Shown piece by piece: positions 1 through 6,895 of a stretch of DNA of 10,347 nt (the first letter of the stretch is position 1; each line of letters begins with the position of its first letter). The stretch is from CAMCXT01 sp046302715 (GTDB lineage: Bacteria > Bacteroidota > Bacteroidia > M30B66). The notes below the pieces were generated by a model that had not been told where the DNA came from, made no database searches, and worked only from the letters and a program-made list of their open reading frames with translations. The DNA lies in NCBI GenBank assembly GCA_046302715.1, contig JBKCHQ010000224.1, forward strand, positions 1 through 10,347, given 5' to 3'. A program made the translations under genes and the position numbers.

Positions 1-1
1 A

Positions 2-664
2 TCGGAGGATATGTCGTTTTTGGAGATGTTTGATGTATTGAACGAAGAACTGGTGCGTACGGGCGACGATCCGATTGCCTTCGATCACGACTGCCGCGAA
101 GGGATTTGCGGGATGTGTTCGATGTACATCAACGGTCGAGCGCACGGGCCATTAACCGGCACTACCACTTGCCAATTGCACATGCGGCATTTCAGCGATG
201 GCGATACCATTTACGTTGAGCCCTGGAGAGCTTCGGCCTTCCCGATTATCAAGGATTTGATGGTGGATCGTTCGGCCTTTGACCGTGTAATTCAGGCCGG
301 TGGATTTATTTCGGTGAACACCGGAAACGCCGTTGATGCGAATTCCTTACCTATACCCAAACCCGATGCCGACAAAGCATTTGATGCAGCGGCTTGCATT
401 GGTTGCGGCGCTTGCGTGGCTACCTGCAAGAATGCTTCGGCCATGTTGTTTGTTTCGGCAAAGGTTTCGCAATTGGCCTTGTTGCCTCAGGGCCAGCCAG
501 AGCGACATATTCGTGTGAAGAAAATGGTGGAGGCCATGGATGCCGAAGGATTTGGAAATTGTACCAATACCGGAGCCTGCGAAGTAGAATGTCCGAAGGA
601 AATTAGTCTGGAAAATATTGCGCGAATGAACAGAGATTATCTGGCGGCGAATATTGCGGATTGA
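2..664 (+). CDS. sdhB: Succinate dehydrogenase/fumarate reductase iron-sulfur subunit, 5'-truncated by the window edge
   Basis: This is the electron-transfer subunit of respiratory complex II, passing electrons from the flavoprotein (SdhA) to the membrane quinone site. Seen, numbering from the Met at base 11: a 2Fe-2S motif with C28, C33, C36 and C54 (CREGICGMC, then the long NGRAHGP loop typical of Bacteroidota SdhB), a cluster motif C129-x2-C132-x2-C135-x3-C139, and a second one C184/C190/C194 followed by P. The frame is open through the left edge (residues S-E-D before that Met), and SdhB proteins are normally about 250 residues against 217 here, so the Met at 11 is internal and about 30 N-terminal residues are missing. 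In Bacteroidota sdhB usually ends an sdhCAB operon, which fits the terminator right after it; sdhA and sdhC should lie to the left. Family assignment is very safe; frdB-like use cannot be excluded from sequence. Confidence 0.96.
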   Translation, partial: SEDMSFLEMFDVLNEELVRTGDDPIAFDHDCREGICGMCSMYINGRAHGPLTGTTTCQLHMRHFSDGDTIYVEPWRASAFPIIKDLMVDRSAFDRVIQAGGFISVNTGNAVDANSLPIPKPDADKAFDAAACIGCGACVATCKNASAMLFVSAKVSQLALLPQGQPERHIRVKKMVEAMDAEGFGNCTNTGACEVECPKEISLENIARMNRDYLAANIAD

Positions 665-686
665 TAGTCTAAGAAATCTAAAAGAG

Positions 687-720
687 AAGCCTGAGGTTTT
701 GAACTCAGGCTTTTGTGTTT
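687..720 (+). terminator. Rho-independent terminator, probably bidirectional (sdhB / DCC gene)
   Basis: A perfect 9-bp stem, AAGCCTGAG (687-695) and CTCAGGCTT (704-712), closes an 8-base loop and runs into TTTTGTGTTT (711-720). It sits 22 bases after the sdhB stop. On the opposite strand the same hairpin is followed by CTCTTTTAG, a poorer U-tract, so it may also end transcripts of the convergent gene at 751-1152. Confidence 0.85.
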
Positions 721-750
721 AATCGGTTTTTCTTTTATCAACAATCGACA

Positions 751-1152
751 TTAAGTAGTGATTCTTCCTTTTAAAGTGCTGCTAACACTACAATATTCAG
801 TTCGACCAAACCAATTATACCGCTTTTTTGCTACCCATCGGTAAACCCTGTTTCTTACACTGCGCGGAACTGCTAAAAACAGGACCAGCCACCTCAAATG
901 CCATTTCATATACTTGCACAAACGCAAGGCCGCATCCGATTCGGTATAGTAAACTCCGTTTGCCAATAATACTAACGAGTCAGGTAGGGGCTGCAACGCA
1001 CGTAAGCGTTCTGCGGCAAACGAACTTTGGAGGGCCGCAAAGGTTAATATGGAGCTTTTTTCGTGACGCAATACAAACTGAACTGACGCATTACAGAGTC
1101 CGCAATAGCCATCAAAAAACAATATTGCTTCGTGTTCGGTTTTGCCGTTCAT
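751..1152 (-). CDS. DCC-family (DUF393, YuxK-like) thiol-disulfide oxidoreductase
   Basis: A 133-residue protein of the DCC/DUF393 family, small thioredoxin-like proteins predicted to carry out thiol-disulfide exchange; the physiological substrate is not known. Seen: the signature near the N-terminus, F13-D14-G15-Y16-C17-G18-L19-C20-N21, with the CxxC pair and the D that names the family (DxxCxxC); a middle segment YTESDAALRLCKYM; and the conserved tail RWVAKKRYNWFGRTEYC. Length is normal for the family. No signal peptide, so it is probably cytoplasmic. The start is supported because the signature usually begins about 10 residues after the initiator Met, as here, and no other start lies nearby. 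It is convergent with sdhB and divergent from the DUF1801 gene, with only 31 bp between the two start codons. Confidence 0.9.
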   Translation of the reverse strand: MNGKTEHEAILFFDGYCGLCNASVQFVLRHEKSSILTFAALQSSFAAERLRALQPLPDSLVLLANGVYYTESDAALRLCKYMKWHLRWLVLFLAVPRSVRNRVYRWVAKKRYNWFGRTEYCSVSSTLKGRITT

Positions 1153-1183
1153 TTGTCAAAACTACGAATAGATATCGTTCCAA

Positions 1184-1642
1184 ATGATACAGGCCAATTC
1201 TGCAGTTGATGCATATTTCAATGCGCTTCCCGAAGAGCGAAAGTCGGCTATGAATGCCTTGCGAAACTGTTTACTGCACTCGCTTCCTGAAGGATTTGCA
1301 GAAGAAATGGCCTATAAAATGCCCAGCTATGTGGTGCCGCATTCGCTCTATCCCGCAGGTTACCATTGCGACTTCAAACAGCCACTTCCCTTTATCAGCA
1401 TTGCTGCGCAGAAGAATTTTATTGCACTGTATCACATGGGAATTTATGCCGATGCGCAATTGCTCGATTGGTTTACAACCGAATATCCCAAACATTCGAA
1501 ATCGAAGCTCGATATGGGTAAAAGCTGCATCCGCTTTAAAAAACCGGAAGATATTCCCTTCGAACTGCTAGCACAATTGCTGGCCAAAATGACGCCTCAG
1601 GATTGGATTGCTTTGTATGAGAAGCAATTTAAATCCCGCTGA
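1184..1642 (+). CDS. DUF1801 (YdhG-like) domain protein
   Basis: A 152-residue single-domain protein of the DUF1801 family (Pfam PF08818). Bacillus YdhG in this family has been described as an iron (frataxin-like) chaperone, but most members have no proven role and none can be assigned here. Seen: the N-terminal helix pattern VDAYFNALPEERKSAMNALR, the EEMAYKMPSYV segment, a central strand LPFISIAAQKNFIALYHMGIY, and the C-terminal GKSCIRFKKPEDIP plus closing helices. There is no signal peptide, so it should be cytosolic. The Met at 1184 matches the usual family start a few residues before VxxYxxxLP. It is divergent from the DCC gene and convergent with the nucleoid-associated protein gene, leaving 41 bp between the two stops. 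A weak bulged stem (1645-1677) lies in that gap, but I do not call it a terminator. Confidence 0.88.
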   Translation: MIQANSAVDAYFNALPEERKSAMNALRNCLLHSLPEGFAEEMAYKMPSYVVPHSLYPAGYHCDFKQPLPFISIAAQKNFIALYHMGIYADAQLLDWFTTEYPKHSKSKLDMGKSCIRFKKPEDIPFELLAQLLAKMTPQDWIALYEKQFKSR

Positions 1643-1683
1643 TAAGGTTACGAAATGAACCCTGAATAACCGAACCTATTTGT

Positions 1684-2727
1684 TTAATTTGTGGTTTCGT
1701 TGCTGAAGAAAACCTTGTAGTAATTGAGGTTTTTCTCATCGTCGAAGCCGCGCTCAATCATGTTACGATTGCCGTGGATGTATATGTGGAAGTTCTTGTC
1801 GAGCTTTAGCACACTGCGAAACATGCCCAGATGCTTTTTTACGGCCTGCTGGTTAATGTCGAATGCTTCGGTAATGCTATGATCGTCCTGCGCTTCGATA
1901 TTGCTTTCGGCAAATTTACGGAACGATTCGGCCACTTCGGGCGCCTGCATTACTTGCTCTGCAAAATCGTTCATCTGGAAACGTTCGTTCTCCTTGAAAA
2001 ACTTTGAACCGCGGTTTAGCATCGCAATTTGCTCAGAGGGTATTACCTGAAACTCCTCAGGAAGTTGTTCCCGCACAAACTGTTTGGTTAAGTTCATGTA
2101 TTGCTGCGTAAAGTGGTAGCTGTCCTCCGATGCTTCCAAATCGAGAAATGCATCGGTCCAGTATTGCGCTTCGGCAGCATTGCCGTTGGTTTTATCTACT
2201 ACCAGCACTTTATAGCCTTCGAGCGAGTCGCAAGAGAATATTAAACATGCCTTATCTACCCGATCCAGTCGATATCCTTTCGATAAAACGGCATCGGATG
2301 TAGCCCCTTCCCATTCTACCTGCATAAAATCGTCTTCGGTTTCGGCCTTCAGAATCACAATGGCATCGTGCATTTCATTATGCAGATTTACCTGACTTAA
2401 TCGGGCAACAAATAAATCGCCCGGTAAAATTTTAGGATGTGTACTTACATCGTAAAGATGCTGGGCAATTTGAGTAGAGGCTTCAACGAGCGAATCCGGA
2501 TTTTCAAATATCAATTTGCAAGCGTCATAAACGGTATTGCCCGATGGATTGAAATGATAAAATCCTTCGGTTTTAAAGGCATGCATCAAGAACCGTGTAA
2601 GCAGTTCGTGGTGTTCTTCGCGAATATCGATAGGCTGAGCTGCCAACTGAAGGGCCTCCTCGTTTGAAGGATTGCCTACAAAATGAATGATGAGCTTTTC
2701 CAGTAAAGCTCCCTGATAACTTAACAT
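1684..2727 (-). CDS. Nucleoid-associated protein, NA37/NdpA (YejK-like) family
   Basis: A 347-residue protein matching the 37-kDa nucleoid-associated family (Pfam PF04245), which in E. coli (YejK/NdpA) copurifies with the nucleoid; the biochemical role is poorly defined. Seen: no signal peptide, an acidic protein, an N-terminal region beginning MLSYQGALLEKLIIHFVGN, a middle part with LPGDLFVARLSQV-like residues (LPGDLFVARL here) and the segment EEFQVIPSEQIAMLNRGSKF followed by EVAESFRKF, a layout familiar from Bacteroidota members, whose usual length is about 340-350. The start is at the first Met of the frame, 60 bp after the GNAT stop on the same strand, so it may be the third gene of a leftward transcript. 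I see no convincing TTTG/TAnnTTTG promoter in that 60-bp gap. Confidence 0.82.
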   Translation of the reverse strand: MLSYQGALLEKLIIHFVGNPSNEEALQLAAQPIDIREEHHELLTRFLMHAFKTEGFYHFNPSGNTVYDACKLIFENPDSLVEASTQIAQHLYDVSTHPKILPGDLFVARLSQVNLHNEMHDAIVILKAETEDDFMQVEWEGATSDAVLSKGYRLDRVDKACLIFSCDSLEGYKVLVVDKTNGNAAEAQYWTDAFLDLEASEDSYHFTQQYMNLTKQFVREQLPEEFQVIPSEQIAMLNRGSKFFKENERFQMNDFAEQVMQAPEVAESFRKFAESNIEAQDDHSITEAFDINQQAVKKHLGMFRSVLKLDKNFHIYIHGNRNMIERGFDDEKNLNYYKVFFSNETTN

Positions 2728-2787
2728 GGCTGCAAGATAATTTTTTCTTTTGCCTGCGCTGCTTCTGTTGAAAACTAAAACCCGGTA

Positions 2788-3288
2788 TTAGGTAAGGTGT
2801 TTCACCATCACAAAATCGTTCATAAAATAGCCATCACCTATATCGAAATCGGCCACACGCTCAATGGTAAAGCCCAGTTTAAAGTAAAAATTAATGGCCG
2901 TGTAATTCTGTCGATTTACCTGCAGCCTGATCGTTTTGGCCTGCGGATATTGTGCAATTGCAGCAGTTAATGAAGCTGCGCCTATGCCTTTGCGATGCTT
3001 TTCGGGCAATACATACAATTTCTGGAGGTATAATTCATCTGCCTCCTTTTGTTCAAAAGCTATGAATCCTAAGGATTCGTGGTTGTTCTGAATGATAAAA
3101 AACGCTTGCGGGCCGTCCGAAATATGCTTTGAAAGTACAGTGTGGTGGTACATTTTTTCAAGCATAAAGTTTACTTGCTCCAAGCCAATGATGGGCGGAT
3201 AATGCGCATGCCAGATTGTTTGTGCCAAATTCGCAATGGCATCAACATCATCCAGGGTTGCAGGCTTAAGGCTTATGAAAGCGTTCAT
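2788..3288 (-). CDS. GNAT-family N-acetyltransferase
   Basis: A 166-residue Gcn5-related acetyltransferase that transfers an acetyl group from acetyl-CoA to an amine; the substrate cannot be told. Seen: an N-terminal segment around IWHAHYPPIIGLEQVNFMLEKMY, common to a Bacteroidota GNAT subgroup; the acetyl-CoA loop of motif A in YVLPEKHRKGIGAASL (R/QxxGxG/A type); and motif B, VNRQNYTAINFYFKLGF; ending with DIGDGYFMNDFVM. The frame stays open to a further Met at 3426, but those 46 extra residues are only a shadow of the glycosyltransferase 3' end and resemble no GNAT N-terminus. The start at 3288 gives the normal family length and makes an ATGA overlap with the glycosyltransferase stop (3285-3288), a classic arrangement for translational coupling. 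Cytosolic; no signal peptide. Confidence 0.92.
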   Translation of the reverse strand: MNAFISLKPATLDDVDAIANLAQTIWHAHYPPIIGLEQVNFMLEKMYHHTVLSKHISDGPQAFFIIQNNHESLGFIAFEQKEADELYLQKLYVLPEKHRKGIGAASLTAAIAQYPQAKTIRLQVNRQNYTAINFYFKLGFTIERVADFDIGDGYFMNDFVMVKHLT

Positions 3289-4025
3289 CGGTTGAAACGG
3301 GTATTGAATACAAAGCGCAAATGTTCGAAAATTGTTCGCATGACCTTCATTTTTGAAGGGCCTTTGCGTCGATCCGAAAATACTTTGGTTGGGATTTCTG
3401 TAATGTTTAATCGGGATTCTCTGCATTTATAAAGCAATTCTACCTGACAGATAAAGCCTTTTTCTTCGAGGAGTTTCGGGTATTTAGTACTTAATTTTTG
3501 TAGGGCTTCGAAGCGATAGCATCTGTAAAATGAGGTGAGTGTTCGGTACGGCAGATTGAGTATGGTTCGCGTGAATGCATTGGCTGCATTCGACAGCAAA
3601 AGTCGCATCCAGCCGGTTTGTGTGAATCCGCCCCCCGATAAATACACCGATGCCATAGCTACATCATTTGTGTTAAGCGCATTAATCATGGGTTGTAAAC
3701 TTGCTGTATCGGCAGTTCCATCGGCTTCGACAGTAATAACCACATCGCCAGTGCTGCCTTGTTTAAGTAAATACTCAAACCCTTTCGCAAATGCCGCACC
3801 CGGTCCTCGATTGACGCCATCGCCAAGTATAATAAATGCTGGAAGATTGGTCTCTGACTTGAGCTTTTCTATGAGTTGGTCGTTGCTGCCATCATCAGAA
3901 AGCACAAAATAATTTTCACTATCAGGCAGCGCAGCATCGAGGGTGCGGAGCCATTGTGGAAGTACCTCTACTTCGTTGTAAACGGGCATCAGGATCCAGC
4001 AAGTTTGTTTGTTGCCCCGAGGCAT
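3285..4025 (-). CDS. GT2 glycosyltransferase, dolichyl/polyprenyl-phosphate mannosyltransferase (DPM1)-like
   Basis: A 246-residue GT-A fold glycosyltransferase, probably moving a sugar from a nucleotide donor to a lipid phosphate or cell-envelope glycan. Seen: MPVYNEVEVLP (13-23), the nucleotide-binding S-D44-D45-G segment, NRGPGAAFAKGF (72-83), a DxD region reading VEADGTAD (99-106), an acceptor-site stretch around SFYRCYR, and the C-terminal GFICQVELLYK...EIPTKVFSDRRKGPSKM (190-226), which matches the DPM1 pattern GxxxQxExL...ExPxxFxDRxxGxSK. The first acidic residue of the usual DAD is Glu here. There is no C-terminal membrane helix, as in short DPM1-type enzymes. It is the first gene of a leftward cluster with the GNAT (4-base overlap), which suggests a joint role, perhaps sugar modification; that link is inference. 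The start at 4025 is about 12 residues before the first motif, as expected. Confidence 0.88.
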   Translation of the reverse strand: MPRGNKQTCWILMPVYNEVEVLPQWLRTLDAALPDSENYFVLSDDGSNDQLIEKLKSETNLPAFIILGDGVNRGPGAAFAKGFEYLLKQGSTGDVVITVEADGTADTASLQPMINALNTNDVAMASVYLSGGGFTQTGWMRLLLSNAANAFTRTILNLPYRTLTSFYRCYRFEALQKLSTKYPKLLEEKGFICQVELLYKCRESRLNITEIPTKVFSDRRKGPSKMKVMRTIFEHLRFVFNTRFNR

Positions 4026-4048
4026 AGTGGAGTTTCGGTTTTAGCCAA

Positions 4049-4078
4049 AGAACGCAAATATTTGGGCATTTGCGTGCT
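4049..4078 (-). promoter_or_regulatory. Operator-like dyad / leader hairpin upstream of the GT2 gene
   Basis: An 8-bp perfect inverted repeat, ACGCAAAT (4052-4059) and ATTTGCGT (4068-4075), with an 8-bp spacer. After one mismatch it extends by two more pairs (AG at 4049-4050 with CT at 4077-4078). A 10-bp palindrome, CAAATATTTG (4055-4064), is nested in it, and a 12-bp palindrome AAATTTAAATTT lies just upstream (4086-4097). The dyad begins 24 bp before the GT2 start codon. It could be a repressor site or a 5'-leader hairpin; no T-run follows it on either strand, so it is not a terminator. Confidence 0.4.
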
Positions 4079-4139
4079 ATTGCTGAAATTTAAATTTAAC
4101 TCAGATTACCCAATAGAATTGCACAACTTGCCGCAAGGG

Positions 4140-4280
4140 CCGAATGAATCCATGATTCGTCGGGATTAACCCAGATGCATCCTGCAGATCTAGCGCCACA
4201 AGCATTAGTGTATTGCATTTGTAACGCTTAATCTGGGTTTAAAGCGTATGTTGATGTTCGCCGCAGAGGTGCATTGCGGC
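4140..4280. other. Cluster of three hairpins in the intergenic region (candidate structured RNA or palindromic element)
   Basis: The 367-bp gap 4026-4392 has no recognised gene, but this stretch folds repeatedly. Hairpin 1: 4140-4150 with 4154-4163, ten pairs, one bulge, 3-base loop. Element 2: outer stem TTAACCCAGAT (4166-4176) with ATCTGGGTTTAA (4231-4242), 11 pairs and one bulged T; inside it a second CAGAT (4185-4189) can pair with the same ATCTG, followed by AGCG/CGCT (4192-4195, 4225-4228), ACAA/TTGT and GCA/TGC, with small internal loops and a 9-base top loop. The outer and inner stems share 4231-4235, so they exclude each other. Hairpin 3: GCCGCA (4260-4265) with TGCGGC (4275-4280). 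The transcribed strand is unknown; if it is the minus strand, this lies in the leader of the GT2 gene. Hairpin 3 overlaps the small frame at 4239-4307. Confidence 0.45.
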
Positions 4281-4307
4281 CATTGCATGTAGGATTCTTA
4301 AAGCCAT
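4239..4307 (-). CDS. Possible 22-residue small peptide / leader ORF
   Basis: A short frame, ATG (4307-4305) to TAA (4241-4239), coding 22 residues starting MALRILHAMAAMH. It is rich in His (4) and Met (3) with one Cys, and has no hydrophobic membrane span. A perfect AGGAGG (4325-4320) precedes it, but 12 bases from the ATG, longer than the usual spacing, and Bacteroidota seldom depend on such sites. Its stop codon lies in the base of the long stem of the hairpin cluster, and another hairpin falls within the frame. Read leftward, it comes before the structured region and then the GT2 gene, the layout of an attenuator leader peptide. It could equally be a chance frame in a structured DNA or RNA element. 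I do not recognise the peptide. Confidence 0.25.
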   Translation of the reverse strand: MALRILHAMAAMHLCGEHQHTL

Positions 4308-4392
4308 TTGATTCGTTTTCCTCCTAAAAAAATACGAATACTGCCATCTTTTTGACCCTTCTTATGCCTTCGGTTTTTAGACCGCGAGATTA

Positions 4393-6864
4393 TTACCTCA
4401 CCAAGAAAAGATAGCCCTTCTGGGTATTAAAATTATCGTAAGGGTCTTTGGTCTTTATCTCGTAAAAATAAACGCCATCCGGAACGGGCTCATCGCTTAA
4501 TTTATAGGAACCATCCCATCCGTTGCCCAAGTCGTAAGAGGTGTAGACCACATTGCCCCATCGGTTGTAAATGACTATTTCCGACACTTTAATGTCTTCG
4601 CCACTAAACGTAAAATAATCGTTTATGCCATCTCCGTTGGGGGTGAAGCTTAAGGGAACGAAAAGCTTGTATCCTGGGTCAACACGAACGTTGATCCAGG
4701 TTGAGTCGTAACAGCCGCTGGTGTTGCGTAAAATCTGACCTACTCTGTAATTGCCCGTATCAGGGAAGGTATATTGGATATCGAAGGTAAATACTGTATC
4801 GGGCAACGTATTGGGCGAAAGTACTACGTAATAACATTCTGTAGCATTTTGAGCAACACTGTTTATCGTTAATTTAGGATTGTGCAATTGCAATACATCC
4901 CCGGGCGAAATATCGAAGCCGGCTTCAGGGCTTGCATTAACGTTAATAAGTCCTGGAATGGAATATTCGTTTTCACAGCCATAAATGCTTTTAACTTTTA
5001 ATCCCACAGTGTATCTTCCGGGCTCGCCGTATACCTGAATAGGATTTTGAAGCGTGCTGGTATTACCGTTGCCGAAATCCCAATACCACTCCAAGGGATC
5101 GGTGTTAGTAGATAAATCGGTGAATTGTACAACAGCGGGCGTACACACCACAGTTTCGGAGGGCACGAAGTTGGCCACGGGCATGGGATGCACAGTAATG
5201 GCATCGGTAAATACTTCACTGGCACAACCATCGTCAATAATTTGCAATTTAACCTCAATGGTTCCTGTGGCGTTAAACACCACATCCTGAGGATTGGGGT
5301 CGGCAGAAAGGGGCGGAGTAGCGTTGGCTCCAAAATTCCACAAATAGGTAAGTTGGTTAGTATTAAAAATACCATCGCCTTCAAAATCAAAAGAATTTCC
5401 CAAGTAGCATTTATCAGCCGGTGGTTCATAAAATGCAATGGGCTGAGGCTTTACCTCCACCATAACCGTGTCGAACGCCTCGCAGCCTCCAATTCGAGAT
5501 CGTAGTCTGAACTCGTAAAAGGAATTTTCGCCTGCTATATTTGAAACCATAGCCGATGGACGGGCAATATTGGTGAAGTTTAATCCCTCCGGGGGATCCC
5601 ATTCATACTGATAATTTGGCAAAGGTGGAGTGCCCAGCAACACAGGTACTCCCGAGCAAGTAATTAAATCGGGACCTGCATCAGCCACAATTATTGGTTT
5701 ATCTTGGAGAAATATGATTTCGGTGCGAATATCAGGGCATCCGCAGAAAGGCTGGTAACTGATAATGATGGTTTCTGTACCCTCGGTATCGTCATCATCT
5801 AAAAATGCATTTATGGAAAGGGTTACGGTGGTTTCTCCCGGTTCGATAGTTATAAAGTCGGGCATTTCTTCGTAATCCACATCGGGTATTGCCGTACCAC
5901 CAATGGTAAACGGAATGGTTACCGGGAAGGGATCGGGATTGGCACGCGTAAACTCCAAAATAACCGGTTCGCAGCTTTCATAAATAACGCCATCTACAAC
6001 ACCTTCGGGATAGGTAGGCTCTAAAACTACCGGCCCGCCGCTGAAGGAATTTGCCGCCAAAAACACGCCTGAGCTTAATGACGGATCGCAGTAATCTGCC
6101 AGCATCATTTTAAGGGTGTAAGTTTCGCAAGGAATTAAATTGTCGGCCCGTGCGGTGAGCACATTGGTAAACCCGTTAAACTGCACGCTCATTGCAGCAA
6201 TAGAAGCGGGGTCATTGGGGTCCACTTGATTATTAAAACTTGCGCTATTAGTGGTAACACAAGGCCCGCCACCTGTTGGGGTACCGCTGTACGTGCCATC
6301 ATTTACTGTGCTTATGGTAATGGGGTCGCCGCTAGGGGTTAAAGCCAGATTTTGCTGCCCCACAATTCCCGGTCCGCTGATTAAAAAAGCAAAAGCATCA
6401 TTAAACTGGGTGCATACGTAAGTATTGTACTCGTCGGAGGCAAACACATACTGAAATTCGACCATCGACCCTTGCGTTACAAAATCAAACTGCAGCAATA
6501 CACCGTCTTCAATACTGCCGCAATCGGGCGGAACGGCTGCAGTAAGTTCGGGTAAGTTATCAAGTCCACCGGTAAAGGAATTGTCAAACTCGTTAGCTCC
6601 AAAAACATCGGCAGCAATGCCTGTGGACATTACAATACCCTTGTTAAAACCTAAAATAGTACTATCGGGATTATTTACTTCAAAATATCCAATAGCCTCG
6701 GGGTTACCGCCAAACTGCACATTGCTAAAACAGATCGATTCTCCACGAATTAAGCTGTCAATATACACCGCAGGGTTTAAATTGGTGACAAAAACCTGCG
6801 CCGACACTTTACCCACTAGAGCAAAAATGCTTAAAAGGATTGAAAATATTAATCGTTGACGCAT
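4393..6864 (-). CDS. Secreted choice-of-anchor L / PKD protein with T9SS type B sorting domain
   Basis: An 823-residue exported surface protein. Seen: a Sec signal peptide (basic MRQR, hydrophobic LIFSILLSIFALVG, cleavage likely at VSA-22|Q23); a choice-of-anchor L domain at about 24-275 with YVFASDEYNTYVCTQFNDAFAFLISGPGI; a Calx-beta-like domain at about 277-388 (TAIPDVDY, EPGETTVTLSI, DDDTEGTETIIIS); an Ig-like linker domain at 393-477 (ADAGPDLITC); two PKD domains (478-565, 566-648, the second with WYWDFGNGNTS) and one weaker PKD-like domain (649-733); and a C-terminal gliding motility-associated domain at 734-823 (SFTPNGDGINDYF, IYNRWGNVVY, GWDG, PDGVYFYEIK), the signal for T9SS export of type B. 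The frame is open further up to 6933, but the signal peptide fixes the start at 6864. Likely a cell-surface or released adhesin-like protein; ligand unknown. Confidence 0.93.
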   Translation of the reverse strand: MRQRLIFSILLSIFALVGKVSAQVFVTNLNPAVYIDSLIRGESICFSNVQFGGNPEAIGYFEVNNPDSTILGFNKGIVMSTGIAADVFGANEFDNSFTGGLDNLPELTAAVPPDCGSIEDGVLLQFDFVTQGSMVEFQYVFASDEYNTYVCTQFNDAFAFLISGPGIVGQQNLALTPSGDPITISTVNDGTYSGTPTGGGPCVTTNSASFNNQVDPNDPASIAAMSVQFNGFTNVLTARADNLIPCETYTLKMMLADYCDPSLSSGVFLAANSFSGGPVVLEPTYPEGVVDGVIYESCEPVILEFTRANPDPFPVTIPFTIGGTAIPDVDYEEMPDFITIEPGETTVTLSINAFLDDDDTEGTETIIISYQPFCGCPDIRTEIIFLQDKPIIVADAGPDLITCSGVPVLLGTPPLPNYQYEWDPPEGLNFTNIARPSAMVSNIAGENSFYEFRLRSRIGGCEAFDTVMVEVKPQPIAFYEPPADKCYLGNSFDFEGDGIFNTNQLTYLWNFGANATPPLSADPNPQDVVFNATGTIEVKLQIIDDGCASEVFTDAITVHPMPVANFVPSETVVCTPAVVQFTDLSTNTDPLEWYWDFGNGNTSTLQNPIQVYGEPGRYTVGLKVKSIYGCENEYSIPGLINVNASPEAGFDISPGDVLQLHNPKLTINSVAQNATECYYVVLSPNTLPDTVFTFDIQYTFPDTGNYRVGQILRNTSGCYDSTWINVRVDPGYKLFVPLSFTPNGDGINDYFTFSGEDIKVSEIVIYNRWGNVVYTSYDLGNGWDGSYKLSDEPVPDGVYFYEIKTKDPYDNFNTQKGYLFLVR

Positions 6865-6895
6865 GTAATAATTTATCAATTGATGTAAGCCAGCA

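Noticed and set aside
4..13. GGAGG followed by ATG at 11, resembling a ribosome binding site and start for sdhB.
   Set aside because: The spacing is only 2 bases, the frame stays open to the left edge with family-like residues (SED), and starting there would remove the N-terminal part of the 2Fe-2S domain.
1152..1180. TTTG (1152-1155) with TATCGTTC (1173-1180) as a promoter for the DUF1801 gene.
   Set aside because: The -7 box has two mismatches and would place the transcription start inside the coding region.
1645..1677. Weak bulged stem (AGGTT-a-CG with CG-AACCT) followed by ATTTGTTTAATTTG between two convergent genes.
   Set aside because: Only seven pairs, an 18-base loop and a broken T-run; not good enough to call a terminator.
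3289..3426. 46-codon N-terminal extension of the GNAT frame.
   Set aside because: It lies wholly within the glycosyltransferase gene, shows no GNAT features, and the ATGA overlap at 3285-3288 gives a better start with normal family length.
4166..4242. Integron attC-like or tRNA-like structure in the long intergenic stem.
   Set aside because: No GTTRRRY/RYYYAAC core sites flank the stem and no cloverleaf, anticodon or T-arm pattern can be drawn.
4326..4340. Run of seven T's on the minus strand after the choice-of-anchor L gene, as a terminator.
   Set aside because: No stable GC-rich stem comes directly before it; only a short AT-rich near-palindrome is present.
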